Positions 11,188 through 23,740 of a DNA stretch of 64,000 nucleotides are shown piece after piece. The stretch is from Mangifera indica (lineage: Eukaryota > Streptophyta > Magnoliopsida > Sapindales > Anacardiaceae), in assembly GCF_011075055.1 (NCBI RefSeq), contig NC_058147.1, positions 10,478,001-10,542,000 of the forward strand, read 5' to 3'. Numbering within the stretch: the stretch's first letter is position 1; each line of letters opens with the position of its first letter. The notes beneath the pieces were generated by a model that saw nothing but the letters and a program-made list of their open reading frames with translations, was not told the origin of the DNA and did not search any database. The position numbers and the translations under genes were made by a program.

Positions 11188-13609
11188 CTACAAACTCAAT
11201 ATTATTTCATTAAAATAATAATTTCCAAGGGATATCAAAGTCATCAAATAAAATATAATGAAAAAAATTAAAAAAATAGTAAAATATTTATTATATTTTT
11301 CTATTTGATCATTCTCTTTATCCATTATGTCATTCGCATCTTCATCGAAAAAGACAGACTCTAATTCTGGTTCATCTAATGACAGGTTGGTTAACTGAAG
11401 AACTTCCACATCTTCCATACTCCCAAAGTCTTCTCCACCAACATCCCACATCTTCTCCTTATCATCGTAATACTTATAGTTAACCCTTGATAATAAACGA
11501 AGATTATTATGAATAAAAACCAAATCTTCTGCACGTTTTGGAATTAATTTATTCCTTCTAATTGAATGAATGAAGGAATAAGTACTCTAGTTTCTTTCAC
11601 AACAAGAGGAGAAACTAGGTTGTCCAAGTACTCTGAATGCCAACTTTTGAAGCAATGGAGCATTTGAACCAAAACATGCCCACCACTTCATCGGTTCTGT
11701 ATTAAGTCTAGCACCAATGGAGTCAGGATCTTTAAACGGTCCACTTTTGAGGGAGAAGTTAGCATACTCATCCAATGCTTTAACACGCTCATTTTTAGAA
11801 AAGATTCTTTTAAAACATTTATTCCTTTCAATAGATACTTCCCCTTCCATATGAGGAGGCACTTACCTTCACCTCCTTCAAGCCATTGTTCACTATAAAA
11901 CCTTCACAAATAATAGATATATCAAATAATTAACAAATTAATACCCAATTTAATAAATAAATATATCAAATAAGTATGAAAGAAATATATAATCCGATTA
12001 GATATTTACCTTGGATTTAATGAATAAGCTAGACAATGGAGTGAAATATTACTTTTTGCCCAGTGATCATAAAGAATACTATAGATCACTGAATAGAAAG
12101 GAGAATCTTGGGTAGGAAACTTTCCTTCATGTTCATAAATAATCGATTTAACCTTTTCAATCATAGAATCCCAATACTCATAAACCAAATGAAGACATGA
12201 TTTATTTGTATCACACACTCGAATCATATCATAAATCGGTGCAATGAAAGCAAGAATGTAATTGACCTTCGCCCACCAATTCTCATCCAACACCTTATCA
12301 CGAACAAATCTTGCTTTGCCTTGATCATCTTCTCTATATTGTCCCCATTATTCATTTACAATCATTGATTCTAGAGCACCCTTAAGTAATTTAAAACTTT
12401 TGAGCATAACAATAACAGAAGCAAAATGAGTGTCTGTAACTGAAAGTAATTTCAAAGGACTAAATCGGTTAAACATAGCCAATCGCATTGAATGGTTCAT
12501 TATGAAGTTTTTAATTACCATAACATCACCATAAACGTCAGTTATCCAATGACATTCATCATATGTCTTGACTGAATTCCACATTTTTAGCCGCACATAT
12601 ATTTTTCAAGGCTAGATTCAAAGTATGCACAACACATGTAGTCCAATAAATGTGAAAACATACCTTCAATGATTTCCCTAGCACCTTTGCAATTTTTAGC
12701 ATTATCAGTTATTACTTGAACTACTTTTTTATGACCAACCTCATCAATTTTCTCCTTCAATAAATTAGCAATGAAATATTTATCTTTAACTTCACCTGCA
12801 CAATTAACAGTTTTAATAAACATCGAGTCTGATTCACAAACAACCATGAAGTTAATTAAAGGTCTCCTTTGTGGGTCACTCCATCTATCACTAACAATAC
12901 TAACCCCTTTTTCCATCCAAGTGCTTTTAATAGGTTCCAATAACCTTTCCACATTTGTTTTCTCTTGTTGAAATAGTATAGTTCTTAATTTATTATACCT
13001 AGGAGGCACATAACCACCTAATGAATGATTAGCTATAAATGAAAAAACACTAATATAGTTTGGATTCCTAGCAAAATTAAAAAGAGAATCACCAGTGTAA
13101 AACATTCTAGCAATTTTCTTATCTAATTGAGCTCTAGTTTATATGTCAAAAGATTTAACAATAGGAGAATCATTAACTTTTCTCTTCTTTGAAAAAGGAT
13201 TTGACCCACTCGATGACGGTAAAGATAAAGACAATGATTGATTTATATTAGTAGTACTATTAGGCAATGACACTTGCTTAGGTTGAGAATTATAAATCTT
13301 ATTGGTAGCTTCATCATCTAATTTTCTCATTTCTACTAAATCTTCAAATTTCACTTTAGAACAAACATCGATTCCTTTCCCCGTAATTTTTAATAGGTGA
13401 GTTTTAACTATAGTATAAGTCTCTTACATTTCTTTATGACAAAAATTACAAACTCATTTGCATGTACCCCCTGATTCCCCAAGTTTCTCAATTTTTGTGA
13501 CATATTTCTACAATGGATTTTGGTCTTCATCATTATTCTTTTTTGAGGAACCCATACTACTACTACTACTTTTAGAATTAGAACTTTCTTTATCAGTAGT
13601 AGAATTCAT
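11188..13609 (-). pseudogene. hAT transposase (BED finger, DUF659, hAT C-terminal dimerisation), broken
   Basis: The frame starts at the ATG at 13607-13609 (MNSTTDKESS). A BED-type zinc finger follows at about 13400-13520 (VCNFCHKEM, then VKTHLLKITGKGIDVC). Then come a DUF659-like core at 12587-13105 (WMEKGVSIVSDRWSD, VVQVITDNAKNCKGA), middle segments at 12348-12596 and 12006-12293, and the C-terminal dimerisation region at 11587-11862 (MKWWACFGSNAPLLQKLA, CCERNW) continuing to 11188-11523 (FIHNNLRLLSRV). Three in-frame stops hit the BED region (13508-13510, 13454-13456, 13424-13426). Two fall where a Trp is expected and one likely replaces a Gln, and frameshifts separate the later blocks. 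It cannot make an active transposase. Confidence 0.9.
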
Positions 13610-13974
13610 TAATGATTAACCCAAATTCAGTATCACCAACAATTTGTTAAAATCTATCAAAAAAATCAACCAAATCACATAAATCGCCGACTATTCTTCT
13701 TGGCAGCTTACTATACAACTGAAATAAATTCACAAATTGAAAAATAAATAAATCAATTTAATTATAGGAAAACTTTTATCTATAAATAATATTCAAATCA
13801 AACAAGAATAACTAAATTATAGACTATAAAATTATTTGATTAACTATACAAAATCAAATATTCAATAATTATTAATAAAATAAATTATAGATTATAATTT
13901 CAAATTATATTCATGAATAACTTATGTGGGAGTGTGTATATATATATTGCAAAAATTAACCAAATTGCATTGAT

Positions 13975-14549
<575 letters not shown>

Positions 14550-14550
<1 letters not shown>

Positions 14551-14900
14551 TTAATATATATTTTATAATAAATTAGAATTCAAAACGTTGATACATCTGG
14601 AAGAAAGCATGCATTGACGACAGAATGATTTAATAATTTAATATATATTTTATAATAAAATAAAAATTTTGGCAAACTGACGAACCTGGAAGAAGCATGC
14701 ATTAATAGAGAATTATAAAATCTTTGAGCAAAATGTAGGCATATGGGAGTATATATATAATAATTTAATATATATTTTATAATAAAATAAAAATCTTGGA
14801 AAACTGACACACCTGGAAGAAGTATGCATTGGCAGAGAATTATAGTCTTGGGAATAGAGCATTTATAATAAATTAATATATATTTTATATAAAATAGTTT
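14550..14900. repeat. Imperfect tandem repeat, about four units
   Basis: Each unit opens with TTAATATATATTTTATA and continues through a block like ACCTGGAAGAAGCATGCATT. Starts lie near 14551, 14638, 14765 and 14874. These are probably subterminal repeats of the hAT element. Confidence 0.75.
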
Positions 14901-15223
14901 GCATCATAAAAGGCAAGAAAAACACACTTTTTTTCATCGAGTTTTCTTTCTTCCAGCCACTGCTCGGAGAAGAAGAAGATGCCTAGGAGATTGATAGCAA
15001 AGAAAAGAAGATAATCTAACGCATAGGAAACTGTTTCTGTTATTCACTTTCAGAATCCTTTTATGCATAGAAAACTGTTTCTGTTAAAGAAATGCGTTTT
15101 CTTTTTATTTAAAATTACCAAAATGGCCCCGAAACGTTTCGTACCAGTTTCAGGCCATTTCAAAAACTGAAACTTTTTGGATTCATGGAAATGCACACTG
15201 TTGTGTGTTTCCGTGCTTCTTAG

Positions 15224-15335
15224 GTTACATACAGTATGGATATGGAGGATGTCATGGCGGGCATGGAGGCGGTTTCCGATAGAGCTAAGGAGGTCTTGGG
15301 GAGGATTGGACCAATCGACAATAGTTTGCTCATGG
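15224..15335 (-). pseudogene. F-box/DUF295 pseudogene, N-terminal F-box part
   Basis: On the - strand the frame reads DWSNPPQDLLSSIGNRL, then HARHDILHIHTVCN. It aligns with DWSTLPDLLLNAIAKRL and PTRIDVLSFRAVCS of the intact paralogue at 33148. It stops exactly at the hAT right end, and the next residues (SFRSS) are found at the left end (10820 and below). The expected start codon is not in frame: codons before DWS read HEQTIV, and an ATG lies one base out of frame, suggesting a small indel. A 56-codon + strand frame over the same bases (from 15236) is a shadow. Confidence 0.85.
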
Positions 15336-15581
15336 CTATATTTTTTATGAACTTATGCAGGATTGTGGGAAGCTTTGAGCTTGCAGGATCCCTTAAATGG
15401 TGAATTTTTTTTAATTACTATTTATGAAGGAGACAAAATAACTGGTATAATAAAATAGTAGTGGCTGTCTCACATGACAAATATATGTTATTAAAATTAG
15501 AAAAGAATATTTATTTTGTAGGGATGAAGTATTGTTACCTAGTGGCATTATTTTATTTTAGATTCAGACAACTATAAATTA

Positions 15582-16049
15582 GGGATATTGATTAAAATAA
15601 TATATTTTTTTCTCTTTTACATACATATATATATATATACATATATATATAGTCACTTTTTTTTCTATTATACATATATAGCCTAAAACATAAAATTTCT
15701 AAAATATTCTTTGGTTTTACACTCATCCAATCAAGTATAAACTTATCCAATCAAGACGTAAAACTCATCCACTCATCTAATCAAAACTGAAATATAAGGT
15801 GAAATAGGATAAAAATGTGAAAGGAAAGTTGGTTGGGTGATTGATTGGTCGGCCAAGCACCTAACCAACAAATTTATTTTTAAAAATTGGTTAGTCAGGT
15901 ACTTGTCCAATTGGCCAACCCATCCAGCCAACTTCAAATCTCATAATTTTCTTCTTTAGCTATATTTGATTGATAAGAAAAAAGTTTGTTATATATATAT
16001 ATATATATATATATAAGGCAAAAAAAGTGGCTATTTTAATCAATATTCC
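15582..16049. mobile_element. Mutator-like MITE, family B, 468 bp
   Basis: The left end GGGATATTGATTAAAATA and the reverse complement of the right end GGAATATTGATTAAAATA form the inverted repeat. The flanks are a perfect 9-bp duplication TATAAATTA (15573-15581 and 16050-16058). The interior holds TA runs and a block with several TTGGTTGG/CCAACCAA-type motifs that recurs at 31.5-31.8 kb. It is noncoding. Confidence 0.88.
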
Positions 16050-16058
16050 TATAAATTA

Positions 16059-16886
16059 GCAAAGTCAATTGGTGGGCTTTGGGGTTCCTTCTTAGAAAGA
16101 GAAACCTTTATGTAAAAAGTCCAACCCACTATATTTATGAATAAGGGCAAAATAAGGTTCAACACACACACACACACATATAACACAAAACTCAAAAAAA
16201 GAAGAGAATAGGGGAAAAAAAATGTTGTCTTGGATTTACAGTGCATACTATGAGCGATTTTCATATTGGATTGCTCTAATTTTTGGACTGTTAATAGAAG
16301 AATCATTTTTTTTATTTTATTCTGAATAGTGGAGATCGTAATTTGTTTCTCAGGTAACTTGTTGTCTATATTGAAACGTAGTTGATTGTATGTTGTAATT
16401 CAGTTTAGATAGCTCTTAAAAAATGTTTCTTTCTCCTTTGTTTATTGTTGGATTTCTCTCAAATGTTGATAATATTTTAGGCATGTCTGGTGTTATATTT
16501 TGGACAGTGGAGATTTGCTTTTTATGCCTATAACATGATATATAGACTTACGAGTTTACTATGATATTATCTAATTTTCTATAATCATGTTATTTCTTTA
16601 TTTTATTACTTTAGAGGGTTATGTACTCATTTATAGGCTAAAAACTGTGTACCATTATTTTGGATATAGTGGATTGGTTCACTTATGTGATACCCTATGG
16701 TTTTACTTTTCACATTGAAGAGATTTCCACATTAAATTGTGGTGTTCTTTTTATGTTATATTTACTTTTGATTATTTGGTATGATAGTATCATATTTTAG
16801 TTGATTGTTTGTTGTCACATAATTTAATCAAAAATGGGAGAGTTTGATTTTGGTTTTGTTAGTTTAATTGTTTTCTTCCTAATAAG
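16059..16886 (+). other. Noncoding; possible leader or LTR of the copia element
   Basis: No gene is visible. Because a primer-binding-like site follows at 16887, the right part may be the remains of the 5' LTR, but no second copy was found downstream, so this is inference only. A short (CA)n run lies near 16151-16175. Confidence 0.35.
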
Positions 16887-16898
16887 TAGTATCAGAGC
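16887..16898 (+). promoter_or_regulatory. Primer-binding site of the copia element (initiator tRNA-Met type)
   Basis: TAGTATCAGAGC differs by one base from the common plant retrotransposon site TGGTATCAGAGC and sits 34 bases before the gag start. Confidence 0.65.
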
Positions 16899-17040
16899 TT
16901 GGTTGCTCTTGTGATTGATTGACTTGATTGAATGATGGAGTTAAACTTCAACAAGATGATTTGTTTAAATGACACCAATTATCATATATGGAAGAATAAG
17001 ATGAAAGATTTTGTATATGTGAAAATGTTACATATTTTGG

Positions 17041-17062
17041 TTTTTTTTTTTTTTTTTTTTTG
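17041..17062. repeat. Poly-T tract inside copia gag
   Basis: About 22 T residues occupy a place where gag normally codes for a few residues before EKPKSKSDLEW. It is probably a small expansion. Confidence 0.85.
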
Positions 17063-18619
17063 AGAAGCCTAAGTCTAAGAGTGATTTAGAGTGGGCATTT
17101 GAGCATGAACAAGTGTGTAGTTTCATTAGACAATATGTTGATGATATTGTTTACAACTATATTTGTAATGAGACACATGCTTGTTCTTTGTGGAGTAAAC
17201 TTGAATTGTTGTATACCTTAAAATCTGGTAACAATAAGTTGTTCTTGCTTATAAAGATGATGCAATTGAAATATAATGAAGGAACCTCTATGGCAGATTA
17301 CTTGAATGAGTTTCAAGGGATTGTTGATCAGTTGCCTAACATGAATATTAAGTATGATAATGAAGTGCTTAGGTTGTGACTACTTATGACTCATCCAAAT
17401 AGTTGAGAAATGTTTCGTGTCTTGCTTACTAATTTAGCTCTAAGTAGGGTTATTTCTATGGAACTTGTCAAAGGTGTTGTTTTAAATGAGGTAGTGAGAA
17501 AAAAGTCTCAAGGTTTATCGTTGCAATCTGATGTTCTAGTTTTTGAAAACAGGGAGAGAAATGAATAAAGAGATCAGACTTCTAAAGATAAAAGCCAAAG
17601 CAATCGAAGTACAAGAATCTTGAGTGTTATCATTATGGTAAAAATGGGCATATCAAGAAATTTTTCTACAAGTGAAAAAGAGAGAATAAAGGCAATAAAG
17701 GTGATGATAGGCAAGAAAAGAATGCAGAGAATAATGACCGTGTTGCTACTGTTGGGTTTGATAGTCTCATTATTGTTTATGATGAAATGTGGTTAATATT
17801 GCTTCCCAAGAGACTCCTTGGGTGATAGACAGTTGTTGTGTCTCACTCGCAAGTATACTAGTTGTCAAGTAATATAATAGATATCGATCTCATAGGGATT
17901 GAAAAACTAAATACTAAGTTTTTTTGAAGCTTGTATTAGCTAAGGAGACAGTAACAAAAGACAATACTATGTATAAATGTAGCTATCACTAATGCTAAAA
18001 CTAATCAGACTAAAATGCAACTAAAATAATAGATGAAATATAATCAAAACACTACTACCGGTACTTGTATAAATAAAAGACTTTTAGGAGTTTAGGTTCA
18101 CCAGTAACCTCCGCATAAATCTATAGTTGGATAAAACTCGTGAAAGATCGTAATGTCTTTACTAGTTGGATATCCTATATTAAACTAGTTCCGCTTTAAG
18201 GTTGACTATGTGTGTAAATATTATACGAGTCTTTACTTTTGTGGTAACTTAAACAATAATTACCTATTATGTTCCATGATTCCAATTACTCCATAGAGAA
18301 TTGACCTATCTTTAATAACAGCTCTTCAAGTTTAATGAATGCATGAACTAACCCAATATCTACCTTTTGATAGTCTACGTGAGTCTACTAACATGTGCAA
18401 AGATAGACCCTTACATTTATCACAAGCAAGAATAATAACTCATTGAATCAAAACATAATGATTTATAACATTATATAATAATGTACTATAAACTTATAGG
18501 GGTTATTCAATTCTCTTTTGTTCCTAGAACAAAGAAAATTAGCCACTCATACTAAAAACAGACGTGCAATAACAAATATAAAAAAACATTGTACTCAGAG
18601 CAAAAGATGAAAAAGATTG

Positions 18620-18626
<7 letters not shown>

Positions 18627-18654
<28 letters not shown>
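18627..18654. repeat. (TG)n microsatellite
   Basis: Run of TG dinucleotides ending in GCGCG within repeat R. Confidence 0.9.
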
Positions 18655-18657
<3 letters not shown>

Positions 18658-18967
18658 TACGCTCTGAATGGCTGGTTATTGCTATCGCTTGTATTATGCA
18701 TTGAAACTAGTACTTCTGATGGCTCACGAAATGTAAATAGTAAATTACTTAAGACTATCATTGAAAAATCTAAAGGAATAGTCTCTGTCAGTAATGAGTT
18801 AAGCAACTTTATATATGTTTCATTCTCCTCATGTGTTCAGGAATATGTTCAAGAGTATGGGATCTTTTTCCTGATTCTTTCTTAGTGACAAATCCACTTT
18901 TTCTTGATTCATCGATATTGATAGGTTCAAATTTTTTCCTATTTCTTCCTTTAGTGCTATTTTATCC

Positions 18968-19980
18968 GGGAGAAGGACTATTTCCCACCTAACTTTTGAT
19001 GCGTTTTTAAAATGCCACCCACAACAGATGAAAATCCACTTTTCCTACCTGTGACCAAATTGTCGTCCAATTTTTCGGTTAAGGACAGGGGCAAAATTGT
19101 TATTTACTATTTAAAACCTTAAAACTTTGAAATTTCATCGTTTCCCCCTCCAGGTTTTAAAAACTAATAACTAACCCACCCTCAAAGTTTGAAAAGTTTA
19201 ATTTCACCCCTAGGGTTTGCTTCCTTCTCCGTCCACCACCGACGGTCAACGTAATCGATAGATCTCCCATCTCCGACTACAAAGGACGATGAAGGACGAC
19301 CCTTCGTCGCCCAGATCTGGACGACGAAGCGTCATCTAGATCTAGAAGAACAGACAAAGGACGATGCTTCATTGTAGCGTATGGACGATGCGACGAGTGA
19401 GAAGGACAACGAAGAGTCGTCCTTCATCGTCTGGGTGGAGTGATGAAGCTTCGTCGCACAGTGGTACGACGAAGAGATCTTCGTCTCTTCGTCGCACCGT
19501 GCGACGAAGAGATGAAGATCTCTTCATCGCACCACCGTCGTCGCACCAGGAGAAGGAGGAGATCGGTGATGACACCGGAGACGACATCGAGAGATGAAGT
19601 TGAAGAATAGGGGTGAAACTGCTAGTTTTGAAAGTTATGGGGGGCAGCTGTATTTTGAAAAATATGGAAACCCTGGGTTTGGGGGTGAAAATGTTAGTTT
19701 TCAAAGTTTAAAAACTTTAGGTAAGGTAAAATGTTAGTTTCTAAAACCTAAAGGGGGTGAATAGTAAAACCCTCACATCAATTTTGGGATGAATTATGCA
19801 GACTAAATTGGGAGGTATTTTTGTCATTTCATCTAATAAGGGTAAAATGGATATTTTACCCTTATGCAAACATATATCTTCCATATGAAAGGCTCATGGG
19901 TGGGAAAAGTGGATTTTCATCTGCCGTGGGTGGTATTTTGAAAACGCATCAAAAGTTAGGTGGGAGATAGCGCTTCTCCC
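18968..19980. mobile_element. Mutator-like MITE, family C, 1.0 kb with long inverted ends
   Basis: The two ends are inverted repeats of about 80 bp that share GGGAGAAG, TCCCACCTAACTTTTGATGC, TGAAAATCCACTTTTCC and more. The flanks are a perfect 10-bp duplication, TATTTTATCC, at 18958-18967 and 19981-19990. Additional inverted similarity continues inward. The centre (about 19280-19600) is rich in GACGAAG/CTTCGTC words with a near-perfect palindrome at 19467-19529. No transposase is encoded; the Arg/Ser-rich frames on both strands come from the palindrome. Confidence 0.85.
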
Positions 19981-20372
19981 TATTTTATCCTAATGCAATC
20001 AAGAAACTTTTGGAGATTCTTCCATTTTCTTTATTCTTTTTTCGTAATTCTTCCTTGATTTTTGTTTTATTTTCCTTCAAACAAAAACAAGATAATAAAA
20101 TATTTGGGAACACCATTATTAATTAATTGAAATTCTAGCTAAATTATTACTAAAATGCATATTCTCACGTCTTTACATACTATATGTGAGCTTATATTTT
20201 AAATGCAACAATAATGGTGCTTCTCTTCATCTTGTATGCTAAAAGGAAATTTTTACGTCTTATACTTCCAACGACTTTGGTACATTAAGGAAGGGCAATG
20301 ATGGCTAAGCACATGTTGTTGGTATAGGAGATATTTACTTGGAAACTAGCACTGGGATACAGTTGATACTTA

Positions 20373-20854
20373 GGGGGCGTTTGGTTTGGGTAATATTTGA
20401 TTATTAAAATAGAAAGATTACCTTGAAGATAGATTACTTAGAAGATTACTGGGTATAAATGAGTACTATGTTTGATAAAATTTGATAGGTATAAATAATT
20501 ATTGTGTTTGGTTAAAGGTAATAAAAGATTACTAGTAAATTATTTTGCTTAGATGTCTTTAAATATATTTATTTTTAAATATTTTTTATATTATTTGTCA
20601 TATTAATTAAAAATAAATTTATTTTTATCTCAAAAAATTAATAAATAATAATTTTTCTATAATAAACTCAAGATTACCCTAATAATCTTTAAATACCTAA
20701 GATGAAGGTGGTAATCAGATTACCGCCTATATTATCTGCCACGTCAGCATTGGTAATAGAAGATTACTATAATCTTTTATTACTGATAAACCAAACAAGA
20801 GAATAAAAGATAGATTACCAAGGTAAACTTAAAAACCGTTAACCAAACGCACCC
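20373..20854. mobile_element. Tourist-like (PIF/Harbinger) MITE, copy 2
   Basis: The ends are GGGGGCGTTTGGTTTGGG and AACCAAACGCACCC, with TTA duplications at 20370-20372 and 20855-20857. Length equals that of copy 1 (482 bp). It splits the copia protease frame between the codons for TGIQLIL and RDM, so the element arrived after the copia. Confidence 0.9.
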
Positions 20855-22990
20855 TTAGGGATATGTGACACTTTTAGTAAGGGTTAGTGGAAGCTCAACA
20901 AAGGTTCTCTTGTTATGGTCAGGGTAAGAAATCTTCTAGTTTGTATTTGATAGAAGCTTTTATTGCTAAAAACACGGTGAATGTGATAGAAGATGGAAAT
21001 TTGTCAAGATTATGACATCAATGGCTTAGTCACATGAGTGAAAATGGGCTTGACTATTTCGCAAAGAAGAATCTACTACTTAGAGTGAAAAGTTCAAGGC
21101 TGGATAGGTAAGCACATTGTTTGGTTAGGAAACAAAGATGAATCCCGTTCAAGAGTCATCCACCCTCTAGGAAATTTGATTTGCTTGAGTTGGTACATTC
21201 AGATGTTTGTGGTCTATTAAAGGAAAAATCACATGATGGTGTATTAGATTTTGTCACCTTTATTATTGATTGTTTGAGAAAGCCATGAGTTTATGTTTTA
21301 AAGACAAAAGACCAGGTGTTTGATTTGTTCAAACAGTTTTAAACATTAGTAGAAAGACAAATAGGAAAGAAACTAAAATGCATCCAATCTGATAATGACG
21401 CTAAACATATAGGTCTATTTGATAAGTATTATTGATTACAAGGTATCAGACATCAGAAAACACCTCTTAAGACTCCTTAATTGAATGGCATGACAAAAAG
21501 GATTAATAGAACACTGATTGAGAGGACCAGATTTTTGTTTTCAGAGGTGAAGTTACCATGGTCTTTCTAGGGTAAAGCTTTAAATATAGTTACACATGTG
21601 ATCAATCTATCTCCTACTGTTTCTTTGAAGGGTGATGTCCTTAATAGAGTTTGATTTGAGAAGGATGTTTTTTATGACTACTTGTGTGTTTTTTATTGTA
21701 AGGCATTTGTGCATGTACCAAAAGATGAAAGGTCAAAGCTAGATGCCAAGACTCACCAATGTATCTTTCTTGATTATGGCTAAGATGAGATTGGATATCG
21801 AATATTTAATCTAGTTAAGAAGAAGCTTGTTAAAAGTAGAGATGTAATCTTTGTTGAGGATCAGACTATCAAAAACATTAATAAGGTATAAATATAATTT
21901 CTCAATGTAGTGACAAGCTAGTTAATGTGGATCCAACTACCTTATCATCTTCACCTAGTTCGATTAATGATGACATTCAACATGGTACGTATGATGATAC
22001 TCACACTAATGATTTTGATGTTTTTACAGGTGATGTTGATGATTTGAAACATGCACATATTACAATTCCTCCAGTTATTTAACTTCAAAGGTTAGCTAGA
22101 CAAAAGACACCATCTATTAGATATTCTTTTAGTGAGTATGTGTTTTTTAGTGATGGGAAAAAACTAGTGTTATGAAGAAGCTATGGAGAAGAAGCAGAAG
22201 CAAAATTGGGTTGATGCCATGAATGAAGAGATGAAATCCTTATATGACAATGACATATTTGAGTTAGAAAGTTTCCTCATGGTAAAAGAGCTTTGAAAAA
22301 CCAATGGGTTTACAGATTGAAGAAAGATACAAATACTTCAGTTTCACGATATAAAGTAAGATTGGTTGTCAAAAGTTTTAGTCAGAAGAAATGAATTAAT
22401 TTTCAGAAAATCTTCTCTTTAGTTGAGAAAATGTTTTCCACAAAAGTTGTTCCAAGTTTAGCTTCTAGTCTTGATTTAGAGATTGAGCATATGGATGTGA
22501 AGGCCACTTTTCTTCATAACGATTTGGAAGAAGAAATTTACATAGAGTAACCTAAAGGTTTTCAAGCACCAGGAAAAGAGAACTATGTCTACAAGTTGAA
22601 AAGGAGTTTCTATGGCTTAAATCAGGCATCGAGACAATGGTACAAGAAGTTTGATTTTGTTATAGGAGAGCTAGGCTTTGTGAAGACTACTTATGATCAT
22701 TATGTCTTTGTACAAAAGTTCTCTGATGATGATTTTATTATATTGTTGCTATATGTTGATGACATGCTAATTGTTGGCTATAGTGGTTCTCTTACTGATA
22801 CGTTAAAGCATAAGTCAAGTCCTTTACCATGAAAGACTTGGGGGTAGCAAAATATGTTCTTGGCATACAAATAATTTGTGATAGGAAAAGCAAAAAGTTG
22901 TGACTTTCACAAAAGAAGTATGTTGATAAAAAACTTCTAAGGTTCAACATGGACAAAGTTAGAACCTATAAACATTGTTTTTGCTACTCA

Positions 22991-23232
22991 TTTCAAGTTA
23001 AGTACTAGTCAAAGCCATTATACTTATTACACACCTTCTTATTCAAAATCCTCTTCATCCGTTTGCCCAAACGAATCTTCATTCTTCTCTTTGTCTCCTT
23101 AAAATTCAATTTTGGCTTCCGATCTCTTCCCTAAGTAACAATTTAGAACTGTTGGACTATCTGTTTTCAATTTATTTTCAACTTCTTTTGTTTTAATTTT
23201 CAAAGGAAAGAGATTAAGATATTTTAAACGTT
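22991..23232. other. Junction between copia remnant and DUF4371 remnant
   Basis: No feature is recognised. The copia reading ends near 22990 (TSQSHY) where RNase H should follow, and unrelated AT-rich sequence begins. Confidence 0.5.
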
Positions 23233-23740
23233 ATGAAACTTGTTAAAGTCTCAAATCATCGTTTACAAATAATGAGAGAGAAAGGTTGGAAAAAGTTAGT
23301 TGACGTTTTTACCTTTTATGGTAAATATGATATAGATATATTAACTATGGTTAATATGTATGTAATTCAAGGGACATCACAATGTAAAGGTGAAGAAAGG
23401 ACTAATCGTCATCACTATTGAGTTGAGTTGTTTTATTTTATGATCGAGATATAACTTTTAAGAGTTTCATAATTGTTTTGATGAAGTGAATAAAAAGTTG
23501 CTTGTGTATGACGGACATTAATCCTAGAGACTCATTTATTGCATTTGATATGATTATTTTTCTACAACTACTTTAATTGAATTTGAATGCAAAGTTGAGA
23601 ACTTTTCTGTTGTATGCACTTGGGCAAAAATTTTAATGTGGTATGAATTAGTAGTTTTGTTAAAAAGATGGTTTCTACAAGAAAACAAATTGTCTCTTCT
23701 TCTTAGGGCATTTGGTAGTTAATTTATCATTAATGTTATT
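23233..23740 (+). pseudogene. DUF4371/hAT-type (TTF zinc-finger) transposase, C-terminal fragment
   Basis: The frame at 23233-23421 reads LVKVSNHRLQIMREKGWKK, then FYGKYDIDILTMVNMYV and GEERTNRHHY. This is the typical stretch before the C-terminal dimerisation region in plant DUF4371 proteins. Past the stop, other frames continue with VELFYF-, NPRDSF- and AFD-like pieces to about 23740. Several stops and frameshifts make it a fossil. No ends were identified. Confidence 0.65.

Larger units (their letters stand above)
17845..20240. repeat. Interspersed repeat R, copy 2, inserted in copia protease
   Basis: Copia coding stops at about 17843 and resumes at about 20240. The inserted stretch opens CGCAAGTATACTAGTTGTCA, includes AGTAATATAATAGATATCGA, and shares blocks with 7712-8640. 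It contains a (TG)n run and a Mutator-like MITE (18968-19980). I could not define target duplications or terminal repeats, so its class is open. It encodes nothing recognisable. Confidence 0.55.
16932..22990 (+). pseudogene. Ty1/copia retrotransposon, degenerate and full of nested insertions
   Basis: The order is gag, protease, integrase, reverse transcriptase, as in copia elements. Gag starts MMELNFNKMIC with NDTNYHIWKNKM and is open at 17113-17379 (FIRQYVDDIVYNYICNE). The zinc knuckle near 17625 has lost cysteines. The protease active site reads WVIDSCC where DSGAS is expected, at about 17818-17840, and is then interrupted by repeat R. Coding resumes at about 20240 (IGDIYLETSTG) and is cut again by a Tourist-like MITE. 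Then come a GAG-pre-integrase-like stretch (HMSENGLDYFAKKNLL), the integrase (LVHSDVCG, QSDNDAKHIG) and the reverse transcriptase, ending with 22596-22832, which keeps an intact YVDD motif (LLLYVDDMLIVG). Stops are numerous. The RNase H part and the 3' LTR are missing, so it cannot move. Confidence 0.9.

Noticed and set aside
14550..14900. Spaced repeats resembling a CRISPR array
   Set aside because: Units are long, diverged and irregularly spaced with no unique spacers, inside a plant hAT element; CRISPR arrays are not expected in a nuclear plant genome.
15236..15403. 56-codon + strand frame starting MDMEDVMAGMEAV
   Set aside because: It is the antisense shadow of the F-box N-terminal half, which aligns well on the - strand.
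19364..19704. Arg/Ser-rich frames on both strands
   Set aside because: Both come from the palindromic interior of a Mutator-like MITE and share the same peptide by symmetry.
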